From Odobenus rosmarus divergens (Eukaryota; Chordata; Mammalia; Carnivora; Odobenidae), in the NCBI RefSeq assembly GCF_000321225.1, contig NW_004450396.1:4337423-4401422 (forward strand): a DNA stretch of 64,000 nucleotides. The letters run 5' to 3'. Within the stretch, counting starts at the first letter, position 1, and each line of letters starts with the position of its first letter. The notes under the pieces were generated by a model. The model made no database searches and was not told where the DNA came from. It saw only the letters and a list, made by a program, of their open reading frames with translations. A program made the translations under genes and the position numbers. Below, in pieces: positions 26,061-37,424 of the stretch.

Positions 26061-26339
26061 AGTGACTGCAAAATGAAAAAAGGTACTGTTCTAGATACTC
26101 TGAGGAATGCAAACCTAGGAAGAAAAAGTTACTTTTCTAGCAGTCTCCATCATCTAGAACTTACCCTGAATCAGGGTTAACAGAAGTTACTGCAGACCAT
26201 AAACCTGGCTCGGAGTCTAGCCTTCCAGTATAGAAACTCATATATAACATATATCAAATCAACCTGTGCTCTTCAGCCTCTTAACATGAGGGCTAGGGGG
26301 CCCATACTGATTAGCTCTATGTTAAATAGCTTTTCTTTT

Positions 26340-26539
26340 TTTTTTTTTTTTAAGATTTTACTTATTTGAGAGAGAGAATGCACGAGCAAGAGAGCACAAG
26401 CAGGGGGAGGGGCAGAGGGAGAGGGAGAAGCAGGCTGCCCACTGAGCGGGATCCTGATGCAGGGCTCGATCCCAGGATGCTGGGATCATGACCTGAGTCG
26501 AAGGCAGACACTTAACTGACTGAGCCACCCAGGCACCCC
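26340..26539 (-). mobile_element. Can-SINE, first of a same-site pair, gene-sense
   Basis: Minus-strand copy ending gagccacccaggcacccc. Flanked by the 17-bp duplication taaatagcttttctttt at 26323-26339 and 26540-26556. The right-hand duplication is also the left duplication of the next SINE. Confidence 0.94.
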
Positions 26540-26556
26540 TAAATAGCTTTTCTTTT

Positions 26557-26747
26557 CTTTTTTAAAGATTTTATTTATTTGACAGAGAGAGACACAGCGA
26601 GAGAGGGAACACAAGCAAGGGGAGTGGGAGAGGGAGAAGCAGGCTTCCCGCTGAGCAGGGAGCCTGATGCGGGCTCAATCCCAAGACCCTGGGATCATGA
26701 CCTGAGCTGAAGGCAGACGCTTAACAACTGAGCCACCCAGGCGCCCC
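26557..26747 (-). mobile_element. Can-SINE, second of a same-site pair, gene-sense
   Basis: Minus-strand copy with the gacagagagagacacagcgag body and head gagccacccaggcgcccc. It follows directly after target copy 26540-26556 and is followed by a third target copy at 26748-26763 (taaatagcttttcttt). Confidence 0.94.
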
Positions 26748-26871
26748 TAAATAGCTTTTCTTTATACTGTACAAAGCCAAACATTTACAGATATGACTTA
26801 AATATTTACATAGGTTTTCAAGTAGGATTTTTATTTTTAAACATCCTATCTACATTAGTTTTTGTAGTCTT

Positions 26872-27088
26872 TTTTTAAAGATATTATTTATTTTAGAGAG
26901 AGAGCGAGCACGAGTGCATGCACGTGTTGGGGCAGAAAGGGAGAGGGACAAGCAGACTCAGAGTTGAGCGTGAAGCCCCACGCGGGGCTCCACAGGGTGT
27001 CAGGGGGCTCAATCCCACGACCCTGAGATCATAACCTACACAGAAATCAAGAGTTGATGCTTAACCGGCTGAGCCAACCAGGAGCCCC
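26872..27088 (-). mobile_element. Older tRNA-SINE copy, gene-sense
   Basis: Minus-strand copy with a cgagcacgagtgcatgcacg tail-side body and head gagccaaccaggagcccc. Target duplication agtttttgtagtctt (26857-26871) and agtttttatagtctt (27089-27103), one mismatch. Confidence 0.92.
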
Positions 27089-27231
27089 AGTTTTTATAGT
27101 CTTATTTTTCAGATTCTAATATATATAGATTCCTGTATTTCAGATTCTAATAGATTTCTTGTACAGTCTGGAACACTTAACTGTTTATCCTTTTAAAGCT
27201 CATTTGAATACTGAATAGAATTACAGATTTT

Positions 27232-27426
27232 TTTAAAGATTTTATTTATTTATTTGACAGAGAGAGAGAGAGAGAGGGACATGGAGAGAGAGAGCGCACA
27301 CGCAGGGGGAGTGGCAGGCAGAGGGACAGGGAGCAGAGCCCGACACGGGGCTCTATCCCAGGACCCTGGGATTATGACCTGAGCCGAAGGCAGACGCTTA
27401 CCTGACTGAGCCACCCAGGCGCCCCT
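27232..27426 (-). mobile_element. Can-SINE, first of a second same-site pair, gene-sense
   Basis: Minus-strand copy ending gagccacccaggcgcccc. Left target copy agaattacagattttt (27216-27231), right copy agaatcacagaattttt (27427-27443), two mismatches. The right copy is shared with the next SINE. Confidence 0.92.
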
Positions 27427-27443
27427 AGAATCACAGAATTTTT

Positions 27444-27638
27444 TTTTTTAAAGATTTATTTATTTTGAGAGAGTGAGAATGAGAGAGAGAGAGAGAGCGC
27501 ACATGAGGAGGGGAGGGCCAGAGGGAAAGCAGGTTCCTCCCTGAGCAGGGAGCCTGATGCGGGACTCGATCCCGGGACTCCAGGATCATGACCTGAGCTG
27601 AAGGCAGTCGCTTAACCAACTGAGCCACCCAGGCGCCC
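27444..27638 (-). mobile_element. Can-SINE, second of a second same-site pair, gene-sense
   Basis: Minus-strand copy ending gagccacccaggcgccc. It is followed by a third target copy gaatcacagaattttt at 27639-27654, identical to the corresponding part of the copy at 27428-27443, so it is younger than its neighbour. Confidence 0.93.
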
Positions 27639-27689
27639 GAATCACAGAATTTTTAAGACAGAAACTCACTAAATCCAGAGCCCTTGTTT

Positions 27690-27800
27690 ATCTGTAGGGA
27701 TAAGAAAACTGAGGCCTGAAAAAATTTCTCAAGATTCTACAGTCATTTAGAAATGGAACCAGGTGTAGAAACTACTTCACCTGTTTCCTACTGCATAATT
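27690..27800 (-). mobile_element. MIR remnant, minus strand
   Basis: Antisense MIR core: gataagaaaactgaggcctg, then aagattctacagtcatttag aaatggaaccaggtgtag. Short and diverged. Confidence 0.55.
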
Positions 27801-28729
27801 CTTTTCCACAAAGATAAACTTCTTAATGAGTAAAATGGATTAATTTGGCCATTTTGCAATGGACTACATATTCTGCTTTTATAATTTTTCTATACAGTGA
27901 TATCTCAACAACTTTTATAGGAAGGCTATGCCTTAAAATGAGATCAAGCATATTAATAACTAAAACAGTCAAGTGAGGGCTTAATGGTAATGCTTCTGAG
28001 ATAAGTGCACACACACAGAGACAGGGTATGATAGAAATGCTACACTCAAGAGCTATATGGCCATGGAAAGCTGAAGGTAGATGGACCAAAGCCTATGTAT
28101 AATGGTGAAGTTTGTAAGACTTGCCATTATCATATCTGGCTTTCCCTTTATTCTTTATCTGTCTCAGTGGTAATCCCTCTTCCCATTTCAAAAGGCTTCC
28201 TATAAATCCTTATTTTTCCCTTTACGGAATAGGAAACAATTTTGTATCTATTATCTTCACCTTGTTTTCTGACAAACTTAAGACACTACTTGAATGAATT
28301 TTAATCAATATATTAACTCAACCAGACATTTACATTCTATGCTTTTGATCCTGAAGTGTGGAATCACGGATTTGTTCCCAGAAGAATTTTAGACCCCAAC
28401 AGGAAGATGACAGGAATCAAGTGGTGGAGACTGGTTTTCTCCCTCCTAGTCATTAAAATGACATGATCTGAAGGCCAACCAAGTATCTAAGGTAGGGTGT
28501 ATAAGAGTCTAAAGGGGTGGCACATATTGTGCCCTCTACTGTTTATAAGAATGACCCAAGCCGTTGTTCCAACTTCTGACACACATCTGAAACACTAGAA
28601 ATTTAAAATTTCTAAGGTTTGGGATAACTTCATTATTTTAGTGATTTGCAATTAGAATTGAAAGTATGTTCAAAGCTAGCACACATACACTCATCACGTT
28701 TGTAAGTATGTTATATTCATATGGTACTT

Positions 28730-28890
28730 TATGCTTACAAAGTGTTTTCTTATGTGCTATGTGACTTGAACTTCAACAATATCTAATGTAAACATCATTT
28801 CCACTTTCAAATGAAGATTTAAGGTTCTCAGATAATAAGGGTAATAAAAGGCACAGCCAGGACTGAATATAAGAATTCTTAATCACAGTA
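28730..28890 (-). mobile_element. MIR remnant, minus strand
   Basis: Antisense MIR-like: tacaaagtgttttcttatgt, ttcaaatgaagatttaaggt tctcagataataa, cacagccaggactgaatata. Very diverged. Confidence 0.45.
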
Positions 28891-29761
28891 TGCTCTCTCT
28901 GTAATGTGTAACTTATACAGCAATATTAAAATACAATAATATTAAAATAGCTTGTATATGTAAACTCCAAACATTTTTAAAGTAGAAAAGTAATATGGTC
29001 CCCAAATTTCTAAATAAATTATGTTGATCTTTTGAAGCTCAAATTTATTATAATCTCTTTGACAAAGATAATTGTTTTGTTCTCTGCGGTCTCATCTTTC
29101 TAAAAGAATTCAATAGAAAAAATACTGTGAAAACATACAGCTAAATGAACAGAAATAGTCATCTTTAATTACCCAAAATATACGTTTCTCACTTTGATGC
29201 TTTTTCTTTGATGTCCTTTGAAAATCTTATTCAAATAAATTTAAAACATTAGCCTAAAAATTTGCAACTGTACAGTTCGTTTCAACTCAGTGATTCATGT
29301 AGATTTTTGTAACTAGCTTCTTTGCATATTTTATTAATTTGCCAACTTTGAAGAAACACGGTATCACTGGCAGGTTGTATCCTGTTTCTTCCCAAATGCA
29401 TTTTACCTTGGCTTTTCTTGAAATGAGTTATAAAATGGCATTATCCATCAACTATGGTTCCTTTATCCAAGGGAAACTGAATCAGATTTAATATTACACA
29501 GATTTAAAACTCACGTTTTGCTACTTTAAAATTATTTTCTGTTCAATAAAATAGAGCTTGAGAGTATCGTTACCAAATTCAAATTTGATTTGAAATAACT
29601 TTAGTGATTATAAAGAAAAAAGATGCTAGAACATCATTGAAATGTGAAAACTGATCATTACAAAGCTATGAGCTGTATTCCTGAAGTGAAATAAATGACA
29701 TTCATAAAAAAAAAATCATCTGAACATTTAAAAGAATACTCAAAATAAGAAAGGGGCTCAC

Positions 29762-29879
29762 CGGTCTGAGTGAAACCAAACTGATGTAGAATCTGATGAG
29801 CGGCCAGCATGTCTGACTGTTTTAACCTAGACTTCTGTGAGGAGGCTGATGTTGAAGTAAACGAGAGATTTTTGTTGAC
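29762..29879 (-). CDS. AHI1: AHI1 (jouberin) coding exon, pre-SH3 linker
   Basis: Coding exon of 118 nt. Minus-strand acceptor is CCTATTACAG and donor is GTGAGC. It starts in phase 0 with [20 protein letters not shown] and ends [10 protein letters not shown] plus the first base of a Gly codon. It is the most 3' AHI1 exon in the window. In the family the next exon continues into the segment before the SH3 domain; no such exon is seen down to position 1, so the following intron is longer than 29.7 kb. The middle, Ser/Thr-rich part differs most from human ([11 protein letters not shown] against TSPPAVSSQQSK as I recall), as expected of a flexible linker. If not spliced, the frame runs 34 codons into the intron before a stop near 29658. 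Confidence 0.95.
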
Positions 29880-32800
29880 CTGTAATAGGAAAGGCAAATC
29901 AGAACCAAAGTGTAATTTCCTGGGTTACTGATGCAAAAACTGGATGAGAAATATTTGCTTACAAGGCAAACCAGGCCACATGGTAGGTCAAAACAAATGG
30001 TAAGGATTTATGTGCTTAGTTTTAAAAGTTTATGAAACAGAATAGTTTTTATCAAGGAAGGAGTACAGTGGTAATGAAAGCATCACTATAGGAAAGCACA
30101 TCTGCCTTACCAAAACAAATCTGCTTTTCATAGAACTGACATTATTAACTTAAAATAGAGTGTTCTTACAAGTTATGCAAAGACGTGAAAATTAAAAGTG
30201 ACCCCACCCCCGACTTTCAATGAAGAAAGTTAAAATGTTTCACAGCCACATTTCTTTAGCATTTTGTGAACTAGCAGGTCCTTCCTTTTCAGAGAATGCA
30301 CAGAAAACACCCATAATATCTATGTTTACATACATCATGGTGACCCAGGTAACAGAGCTGTAACATTACCTGCCAAGTGGAATAGCTCCCATTGCATAAA
30401 AACCCTTATTCTTAAGACACTGTTTAAAAACAGTACTGATATAATGATCAAGCAAAATTTCTGTAAGTAAATACGATGCTCTATTAACACAAAAAGCTTA
30501 CTATGACTGTCTGAATACAATACTGTCTTCCAAAAATGATACCTGTAACAAGTACAACAACAGGTCACAAAAATGTTTTAAATGTGTTAGTAAATTTATC
30601 TTGTAACTTAGAATTAATTTTGGCAATGATCTCTTGTTCAATTATTAAATTATTCATTATATATTTATTATTTTTTGAAGTTTCTTCATTTTCAGAAATC
30701 ATGATAAAATGTGATCTAATTCTGAAAAATTTTGAAGTTTGAATTTCTAATTTACTGCCAAATGTAATCTGTGACTTGCCAACTGTTAAAGGATAGTTTA
30801 TGGCATATAAATACTAATATATGAAAATGGCTGCCTTCTCTCTTTGTAAAGGATTATCGAAACCACTCAGAGGACTACCACTGTATTAGCATTTAAAGAT
30901 TCCCTTTTGGTGCTCTACATAGTAGTGGACTGTGGTTATTACATGTCCTTTACCTGACTCATCATTTACATAATGTTTGTAAATGCTTCTCTTCCTTCAA
31001 ACAGTGACAGTAAATGGTGTATCTTAGATTAAGCTTTTTTCTCTTGAAGCAAAGGGCTTTTACATATTTGGTGAAAAAGTCCATTCATTAAGACCATATG
31101 ACAATATAGTTCTAAAGTTGGTAAACTGTTGTGATATTTTATAAAAAACAAAAATATTTTTCAAAGTAGTTAGATGGGATCAAATACCACACCAGTGCTA
31201 AAAAAATTATCTAGCTTTAAAAATTCTATCAGAATCCATTATTAAACACTGACCAAAATTAATGGTGACTATTTATATTAATACAATACCTAAAGTAACA
31301 ACGAAATCATCTCATATCTTTGAGCTTTATTTCCATCTTTAAGTGCAGATAATAAAAATTAAAAAAAGTAGGTATGCTTCAATGGGAATGCGCTGGAGGA
31401 ACAATAAAGATGACTGGTATTATAAAGTGCCATTCGCATATGCGAATACATAAAGCACTAAATAACGTATTAAATAAAAAATAGATTTAAGTAGAGTATG
31501 TTGGCAAAGGGAAGCCATAGGCTACTACACAAAGTTCTTTAGAAATATTAGTTACTATTATTAAGATCACTAGAAGTCAGAGTAATTAGGAACATGTAAT
31601 TTAATATGATGATGCAGTAAGTATTTCAGAGTGCTATGCTTTTAAATGGAAGTACTATATACAATGATATATTTATCCCTTAACAATCTAATCCACTTCT
31701 CTTTTTAGAATCATTTTCAGTTCTACTTCTGTGTTCTTAAAAATTTTTATCCTACATGTCAAACAATGCATTCTGAAATCTGGTGCAAAAGAACAGGTGT
31801 ATGCTGGGGACAGGACACACACACACACACAACAGGCTTTTCAGTCTTCCTCTTCAGATGTTTACTTGTGCTAAAACCAAAAAGAACACCAGGAAAGCTA
31901 GAATAGGATACTTAAATGTCTCTGTTCAAACAGAGAGACTTTACAGTTTTTTCCTAAGCATTTTTAAAATTCTGCTCTTTCTTGATACATTTCTGGAGAG
32001 ACTATCTAATATCTATGAAGTGGTAAGCGACAACATACAGCAGATTTCAAAGGTCTTGGACAGTTGTTAATTATTACAGTGATATGAAATTAGCACTCAA
32101 AGTATTTTCAGAGCTAGCCTATATATATACACTACTTTACTTAGAGGAAGAAAAATAATAATAACCATTAAATAGAGTGAAGCAATATCTATTTTTGAAA
32201 TACATGCTGTGGAAAAGAATTGCTTAATAATTTTACAACAACAGAGAGGTTGGCTAAGACAGTCTACCCTACACGAATCTGCCCTCTTTTCACAACACAC
32301 TCTTCTGCTTGCCTCATGCAAAAACCACAGTCTGCCAAAGTCAGTTTAATACCTCCAAACTGGGGAAAATGAAAAGCATACAAATTTAATGAAATTCATA
32401 ATAGAAAAAAAGGAAAAGTATCACCTGAACTTCGTGTCACGTTAATCACAAAAATGTTTTTGCCTACTCTTTCGGAGCAGAAGCAGCTTTGTACAAAATA
32501 CGCAAATTCCAATTCCCTAAGAGAAGGTTAATTTTTTTTTTGAGGTTAATTTTCATATTAAAAAAGTCACTGTCTGGATCTAAAACTGAGTGCACAACAC
32601 TAACAAGCTAACGATTAGTTTCTTTAGTGGTTAGCTAAACTATGAAACCTTTGGGAGATATATAACATTCATTTTCATATACATTTGCAAGCCTAATCAT
32701 TTTCACTGATTTTAGATTATATGCTACATTCACCTGAAGTAGAATTGTTTTTAAAATTTCAAGCCATGAAGACACCTTAAATTGGTTTTAAATTATAACC

Positions 32801-33429
32801 TGAAAAATGATAATGCTGTCTATATACTTATGTTTGTAAATTTGTCTCCCTCCCTCCTCCAGAAGGCTATTTTTTTTTCCATTAAAATGGAACAACAATG
32901 CAGATAATACTTCAATTTGAAGATGGTTCTGGTTGCAAAAAAACCCCCAATGCCCAGGAAACGTTCTGTTGCAAATCAAATGTCTGTTATAAAAATTAGA
33001 ATCCCAATAATTAAAGAACAAGTGAAACAGAAAACTTGAGCCAGAGAGTCAAGGCAACTGAAGCCAGGTATCAACATTCTTGTACCATAAATTTAAAGCA
33101 GCTTAAGTTCCTGTGATTTCTAGGTAAGTAAAACCTAACAAATGAGTAGCCCGATGGTGTCATGAAGAGAAATTCAAACATGAGCTCTATGTCTCTATAT
33201 ATTTTCCTTATAAATTACTACAGTGACGTGAGGGATTAGGAAGAAACACAGTTCCTATTGGAAGAGAAATTTCTACAGTGGGGTGAGGTGCCAGAAAATC
33301 TCCCCCAAGTCAGTTCATCACTGCTACATGAACTAAAACCAGAATTCCAATTTGAATCAGTTATAACGAAGTTTTATTTTGCAGCACTTAATACAGACTT
33401 TTTGAGCCTCTGCTATATATACCAAGACT

Positions 33430-33860
33430 GGTAGTGCAAAGATGATTAACAGGATTCCCTGTCCAAAGCTTAAAATTAAGATTTGGTGCTGGTTCAAACC
33501 ACCTATCCAACAACATGCCTTAGTCAAAGTCAATTTAACCTCAATATATTTTGGTTTTCTCCAAACCTTTGCCTCTTTTCTTAATGTATTTCCTTACTAC
33601 TCAGAGAAAATTTGGTCTTCAACCCTCTGCAATCTTCATTTTCAAACCTATGAAAGAATATACCTCTTGCATCCACCCTCAACCTCTTTTCTTCTAGTGT
33701 CCTTCTGTTCAAGATTAATCCCTCCATTTGTTCCCTTGGGGATACTTAAAGTTCTTCCAAATTCTACTTTCAAATGCTCTACTGGCTGTTTCCCTATAGT
33801 ATATAAGCAGAGCTCTTTCTACTTCAGTATAAAAACAAATAGCAAACAATAAAAATTCTC
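33430..33860 (+). repeat. Possible old L2-type sequence
   Basis: C/T-rich plus-strand stretch holding the longest open frame in the window (136 codons from 33442). The frame shows no known domain, and the composition and neighbours (L2 at 34540 on) suggest an old LINE, not a gene. I cannot align it firmly. Confidence 0.35.
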
Positions 33861-34242
33861 ACGATTCCATAATTTCCTTAAGCTTCACTGAAAGCTAAAC
33901 TCCTTGAAAAACAGCACATAACTGCTATCCATATAACTTAACCATTCAGTTTCAACCAAGTACAACTATGATTTTCTCCACCAGAAGACTAAATTTGAAA
34001 TTAAAGTCACCACACCCAAGACTTCAAATGGTCAATTAGCAGATTCATTTAAGTGGTTGCGATCTCTAACACTGCCCATCACTCCCTCTCTTGTTTCTGG
34101 AAAACTATTTTCTGTTGGTTTATCCTGCCACTGCTTATCAGGGCTGTTTGTTAGACCCACTGGACCCTCTCTTCCCTCACTCTGTGTGGTTCCCCTGGGC
34201 AGTAACGTTTGTTTGCGTCACTTCATCTGCCATCTATGCTGA

Positions 34243-34335
34243 CTTTTTTTTTTTTATTTTTATGTTCAGTTAGCCAACATATATACTATTATCAGTAGTT
34301 TCTGGTATAGTGTTCAGTAACACCCAGTTATTGGT
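34243..34335 (-). mobile_element. L1 3'-end fragment, minus strand
   Basis: T-run followed by ttatgttcagttagccaaca, ttatcagtagtttctggtat agtgttcagtaacacccag. Same L1 3' end as at 4146-4345, heavily 5'-truncated. Confidence 0.65.
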
Positions 34336-34539
34336 GTTATCACAAGACGTTTCTTAAATCCAAAACTCTTCCAATCACTAGGTTCAAGACTAAACTAACT
34401 TCTCCTCGACTATTTACTTCCTCAGGGAAAGCTATCTCTATCCACCTAGTTGCCCCCGTCAGAAAGGTGGGAATCCTACATTGCCATCTCATCCTCCACA
34501 GAGAATTAGTCACTAAGTCAATTAAATGCTCTGACATCT

Positions 34540-35230
34540 GGTCCCACTCTTTCTCCAGTCAGTGCTTTGGGTCAGGCCTTCCTCTCTGCTTGCAAACTAC
34601 TGCAATCGCCCCCTGATTTGTTTTCCCTATCTCCTGTTTCTCTAATTCTTCTACACTGCTAACAAGCTGATCTTTCTAAAATGCTAGTTTTACTGAGTAA
34701 CATTTCTGGTTAAAACCCAGCATCAGCTGTTCCATTAGATAAAGTCCGAAGTTTTTAGCCTGGCATACAAAGTTTTCTATATTCTAATGACTACCTCACT
34801 CTCCAACCTTATCGTTCCTTTTCCTACTTTCCAGCTACAACAAAATGCATGTAGCTCTGCAGACTGTCCAGGTTGTTTCATGTCCCTGTGACTTAGGTCT
34901 TACTGTTCCATTTCCAGGAATGGGCTTTCCTTTTGGCTCCATCTTCCTGGTGGATGCCAACTCCTTTTCCAAGCTTTAGCTCAAGTATTACATCATGTGT
35001 GAAAAGCCTTTCAGATTCTCCCAGGAGAACTTACGTCTCCCTCCTTTGTCTCTCCACTACGCCTTGTATCTTCTATCTTCTATTACCACAACACTGGTAA
35101 CATTTCGGTGTGCTTATCTATTTGGTTAATTACCATCCACCAGACTGTAATCTTCTTGACAGTAAAGAACCCGTTTTTGTTCATCTTTCTTTAGTAAATA
35201 ACTCATATAGCACTAATAAGAACTACATAG
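34540..35230 (+). mobile_element. L2 LINE fragment, plus strand
   Basis: Good L2 3' landmarks in order: aactactgcaatcgccccct, aagctgatctttctaaaatg, gttaaaacccagcatcagct, agataaagtccgaagttttt, tagctcaagtattacatcat gtgtgaaaagcctttcagat, ccagactgtaatcttcttga. Diverged and non-coding. Confidence 0.75.
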
Positions 35231-35314
35231 AGGTCAAATGAATTAATATACATGTGAAAGGAGTATATGTTTAAAATCTTGCCCAAAGTTAAGGTAGTAT
35301 TTGTGTTGAACCAC

Positions 35315-35650
35315 TATTCTATTCAAATCTCAACTTACTTTTTTACCTCTTCATGACAAAAATATCCAAACTTGTTTTAGGAGATTAGAAAAATTATCTT
35401 CTCTGGATTCTCTATTTTTTTTTTAAAGATTTTATTTATTTGACAGAGAGAGAGAGCACAAGTAGGCAGAGAGGCAGGCAGAGGGAGAGGGAGAAGCAGG
35501 CTCTCTGCTGAGCAGGGAGCCCGATGCGGTGCTTGATCCCAGGACCCCGGGATCACGACCTGAGCCGAAGGCAGACGCTTAACAGACTGAGTCACCCCGG
35601 CGCCCCTGGACTATTTTTTTAAACCTTTTTGTTTTTCAGACTTCTCAAAT
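35315..35650 (+). repeat. Dispersed duplication, copy A (SINE-interrupted)
   Basis: 35315-35333, 35361-35420 and 35605-35638 match copy B at 37107-37218 in the same order and orientation. The block 35361-35420 differs from 37140-37198 by only a few substitutions and one deletion. The SINE at 35421-35604 is absent from copy B. Confidence 0.8.
35421..35604 (-). mobile_element. Can-SINE, gene-sense
   Basis: Minus-strand copy ending gagtcaccccggcgccc. Target duplication is imperfect (ctggattctctatttttt before, ctggactattttttt after). It sits inside copy A of a dispersed duplication whose copy B at 37107-37218 has no SINE. Confidence 0.9.
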
Positions 35651-35759
35651 CTAACTTTTTAATGATAAAAATTAGAGAATAAAGGGCTTAAATGTAAGGA
35701 ACACATTAAATTACATGATTTAATACTCAAATTTAAATCTAGAAATTAGTGTGTGAAAT

Positions 35760-36630
35760 AATAGAAAAAAATATATTGGTTTCTGGCTCCAGTTCCTGGC
35801 ACAGATCTCCTAAAACCCTGTAATTTCCTAAGTGAAGTACTAGGAGGATCTTTTGTTCTAATATTTGGTCTTTGACTCTGGTTCCAGACACTGAGCTCTT
35901 AACATACCTTGGAATTTCCTGGGTGACAGAAATGTCTTTTGTTCTCCTGAAGTGACTCTTGGTGTGTTCTGGGATGAGAGCTGCTCTCCAGAAAGACCAC
36001 ACCATGATTGAAGCTTGGAATTTGTAGCCCATCCTCATTTTCCAGAGAGGGGAGAGGGGCTAGAAATGAAATTATAACTGTTCATGCCTACCTGAAGAAA
36101 CCTCCATAAAACTCCCGGCCATATGGGGTCTAGAGAGCTTCCCAGCTGGTGGCACGTGGGAATGCTGGCAGAGTGGTGTGCCTGCAGAGGGCGTGGAAGT
36201 TCCAGGCCCCTCCCCACATACTCTGCCCTGTGCAGCTCTCCATCTGGATGTTCATCTGTATCCTTTATAATAAACTGGCAAATAGGAAGTAAACTGTTTT
36301 CCCGAGTTCTTAGTGAGCTGCTCCAGTGAACTGAGCCTGAGGAATTGTTATGGGAAACCTATTTATAGCTGATTGGTCAGAAACACAGGTAACAACCTGG
36401 ACCTGCAACTCGCATCGGAAATGGTAGAGGTTGGGGGAGGGGGGCAGGTGAAGTCTTGTGGGATTGAGTCCTTAACCTGTGGGATCTGCCAGTCTGCCGC
36501 CATCCCCAGGCAGACAGTGTCACAACGGAGTCAAATTGTGGGGCACCCAGCTGGTATTGCAGAGAACTGCTTGGTGTGGGAAAAACCACAGCACATCTGG
36601 TGCCAGAAGTATTTCGAGTACTGATAGTAG
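35760..36630 (+). repeat. Unassigned ancient LTR-like interspersed repeat
   Basis: I recognise parts as a dispersed mammalian repeat: catctgtatcctttataata aactggcaaatagg, agctgattggtcagaaacac aggtaacaacctggacctgc, tgtgggatctgccagtctgc, acccagctggtattgcagag, catctggtgccagaagtatt. It has an AATAAA-type signal near 36267. I cannot name the family; an endogenous-retroviral LTR is most likely. Short frames on both strands here are not genes. Confidence 0.5.
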
Positions 36631-36870
36631 TGTAAGGGTAAAGGAGACACATGGGGGAAAAATCGGCTTTTCCTAACACAAGGAGTTTTTCCTGTTTTCT
36701 AAAATTTCCAGGAATGAAATTCCATAATTTTAGTGGCCTACTGTGGCCTGTACACTCCTACAGTCAAGCCAGTCTCCCAAATATTGTCAAAATAACAACA
36801 CTTCATTTGCTTTTATCCAGTTTTGAAATGACATGAAGAAATAATTACGAGCATTAAAAACAAATTAACA

Positions 36871-37052
36871 GGGCGCCTGGGTGGCTCAGATGGTTAAGCG
36901 TCTGCCTTCGGCTCAGGTCATGATCCCAGGGTCCTGGGATCGAGTCCCGCATCGAGCTCCCTGCTCCTTGGGAGCCTGCTTCTCCCTCTGCTTCTCTCTC
37001 TCTCTCTCCCTCTATCTCTCATGAATGGATAAATAAAATCTTTAAAAAAAAA
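36871..37052 (+). mobile_element. Can-SINE, antisense to AHI1
   Basis: Plus-strand full-length copy beginning gggcgcctgggtggctcag. Perfect 15-bp target duplication aaaaacaaattaaca at 36856-36870 and 37053-37067. A young-looking copy. Confidence 0.95.
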
Positions 37053-37106
37053 AAAAACAAATTAACAAATTATCAAAAAGAAACTCTCCAAAAAACTGCA
37101 AACCGG

Positions 37107-37218
37107 TATTCTATTCAAATCTCAAATACCAAAATCTCAAATATCCAAACTTTTTTTAGGAGATTAAAAAATTATCTTCTCTGAATTCTCTATTTTTTAA
37201 ATTTTTTTTACTTTTCAG
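37107..37218 (+). repeat. Dispersed duplication, copy B (empty site)
   Basis: Matches copy A at 35315-35638 without the SINE: tattctattcaaatctcaa at 37107-37125, then 37140-37198 near-identical to 35361-35420, then a T-rich run ending cttttcag. Copies start 1792 bp apart. Confidence 0.8.
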
Positions 37219-37424
37219 TGAATAATATGTTCTAGGATATGTTTAACTATAATTTAGTTATTACCTTACCTTTATAGCATTGTTCTACTAAATATAATTC
37301 AATAAACTTTAGCTTGGCTGCCTTTATATTCATCTAGGGTAGGGGATATTAATGATTTAAAAAAACAAATAGAGTTCCATGGCGTTAAGCTGACAGAGGA
37401 ATTGGGAAATTCAGAAACATAAGA

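Larger units (their letters stand above)
1..29761 (-). other. AHI1: AHI1 intron 3' of the last visible exon (partial, >29.7 kb)
   Basis: All of this stretch is downstream of the exon at 29762-29879 and, by family gene structure, should be intron before the SH3-encoding exons. I searched on the minus strand for ALYDYTA-, DWWYG- and YFPANHV-type coding segments and found none. Stretches 1-1085, 6640-7265, 12065-13320, 14795-15470, 16080-18000, 19620-22975 and 28900-29650 are AT-rich and hold nothing I can name. Confidence 0.8.

Noticed and set aside
26323..27654. CRISPR-like array (regular repeats)
   Set aside because: The repeats are full SINE elements with target duplications in a mammalian genome; no short repeat/spacer structure.
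1..29761. SH3-encoding AHI1 exon
   Set aside because: Searched for the reverse complement of the expected SH3 motifs; none found, so the exon must lie beyond position 1.
33442..33852. Longest plus-strand open frame (136 codons)
   Set aside because: No domain, no start context or splice support; composition like old LINE sequence, and it lies in an intron of AHI1 on the opposite strand.
36373..36679. Overlapping frames on both strands (83 and 100 codons)
   Set aside because: They lie in an ancient dispersed repeat and show no protein similarity or splice signals.
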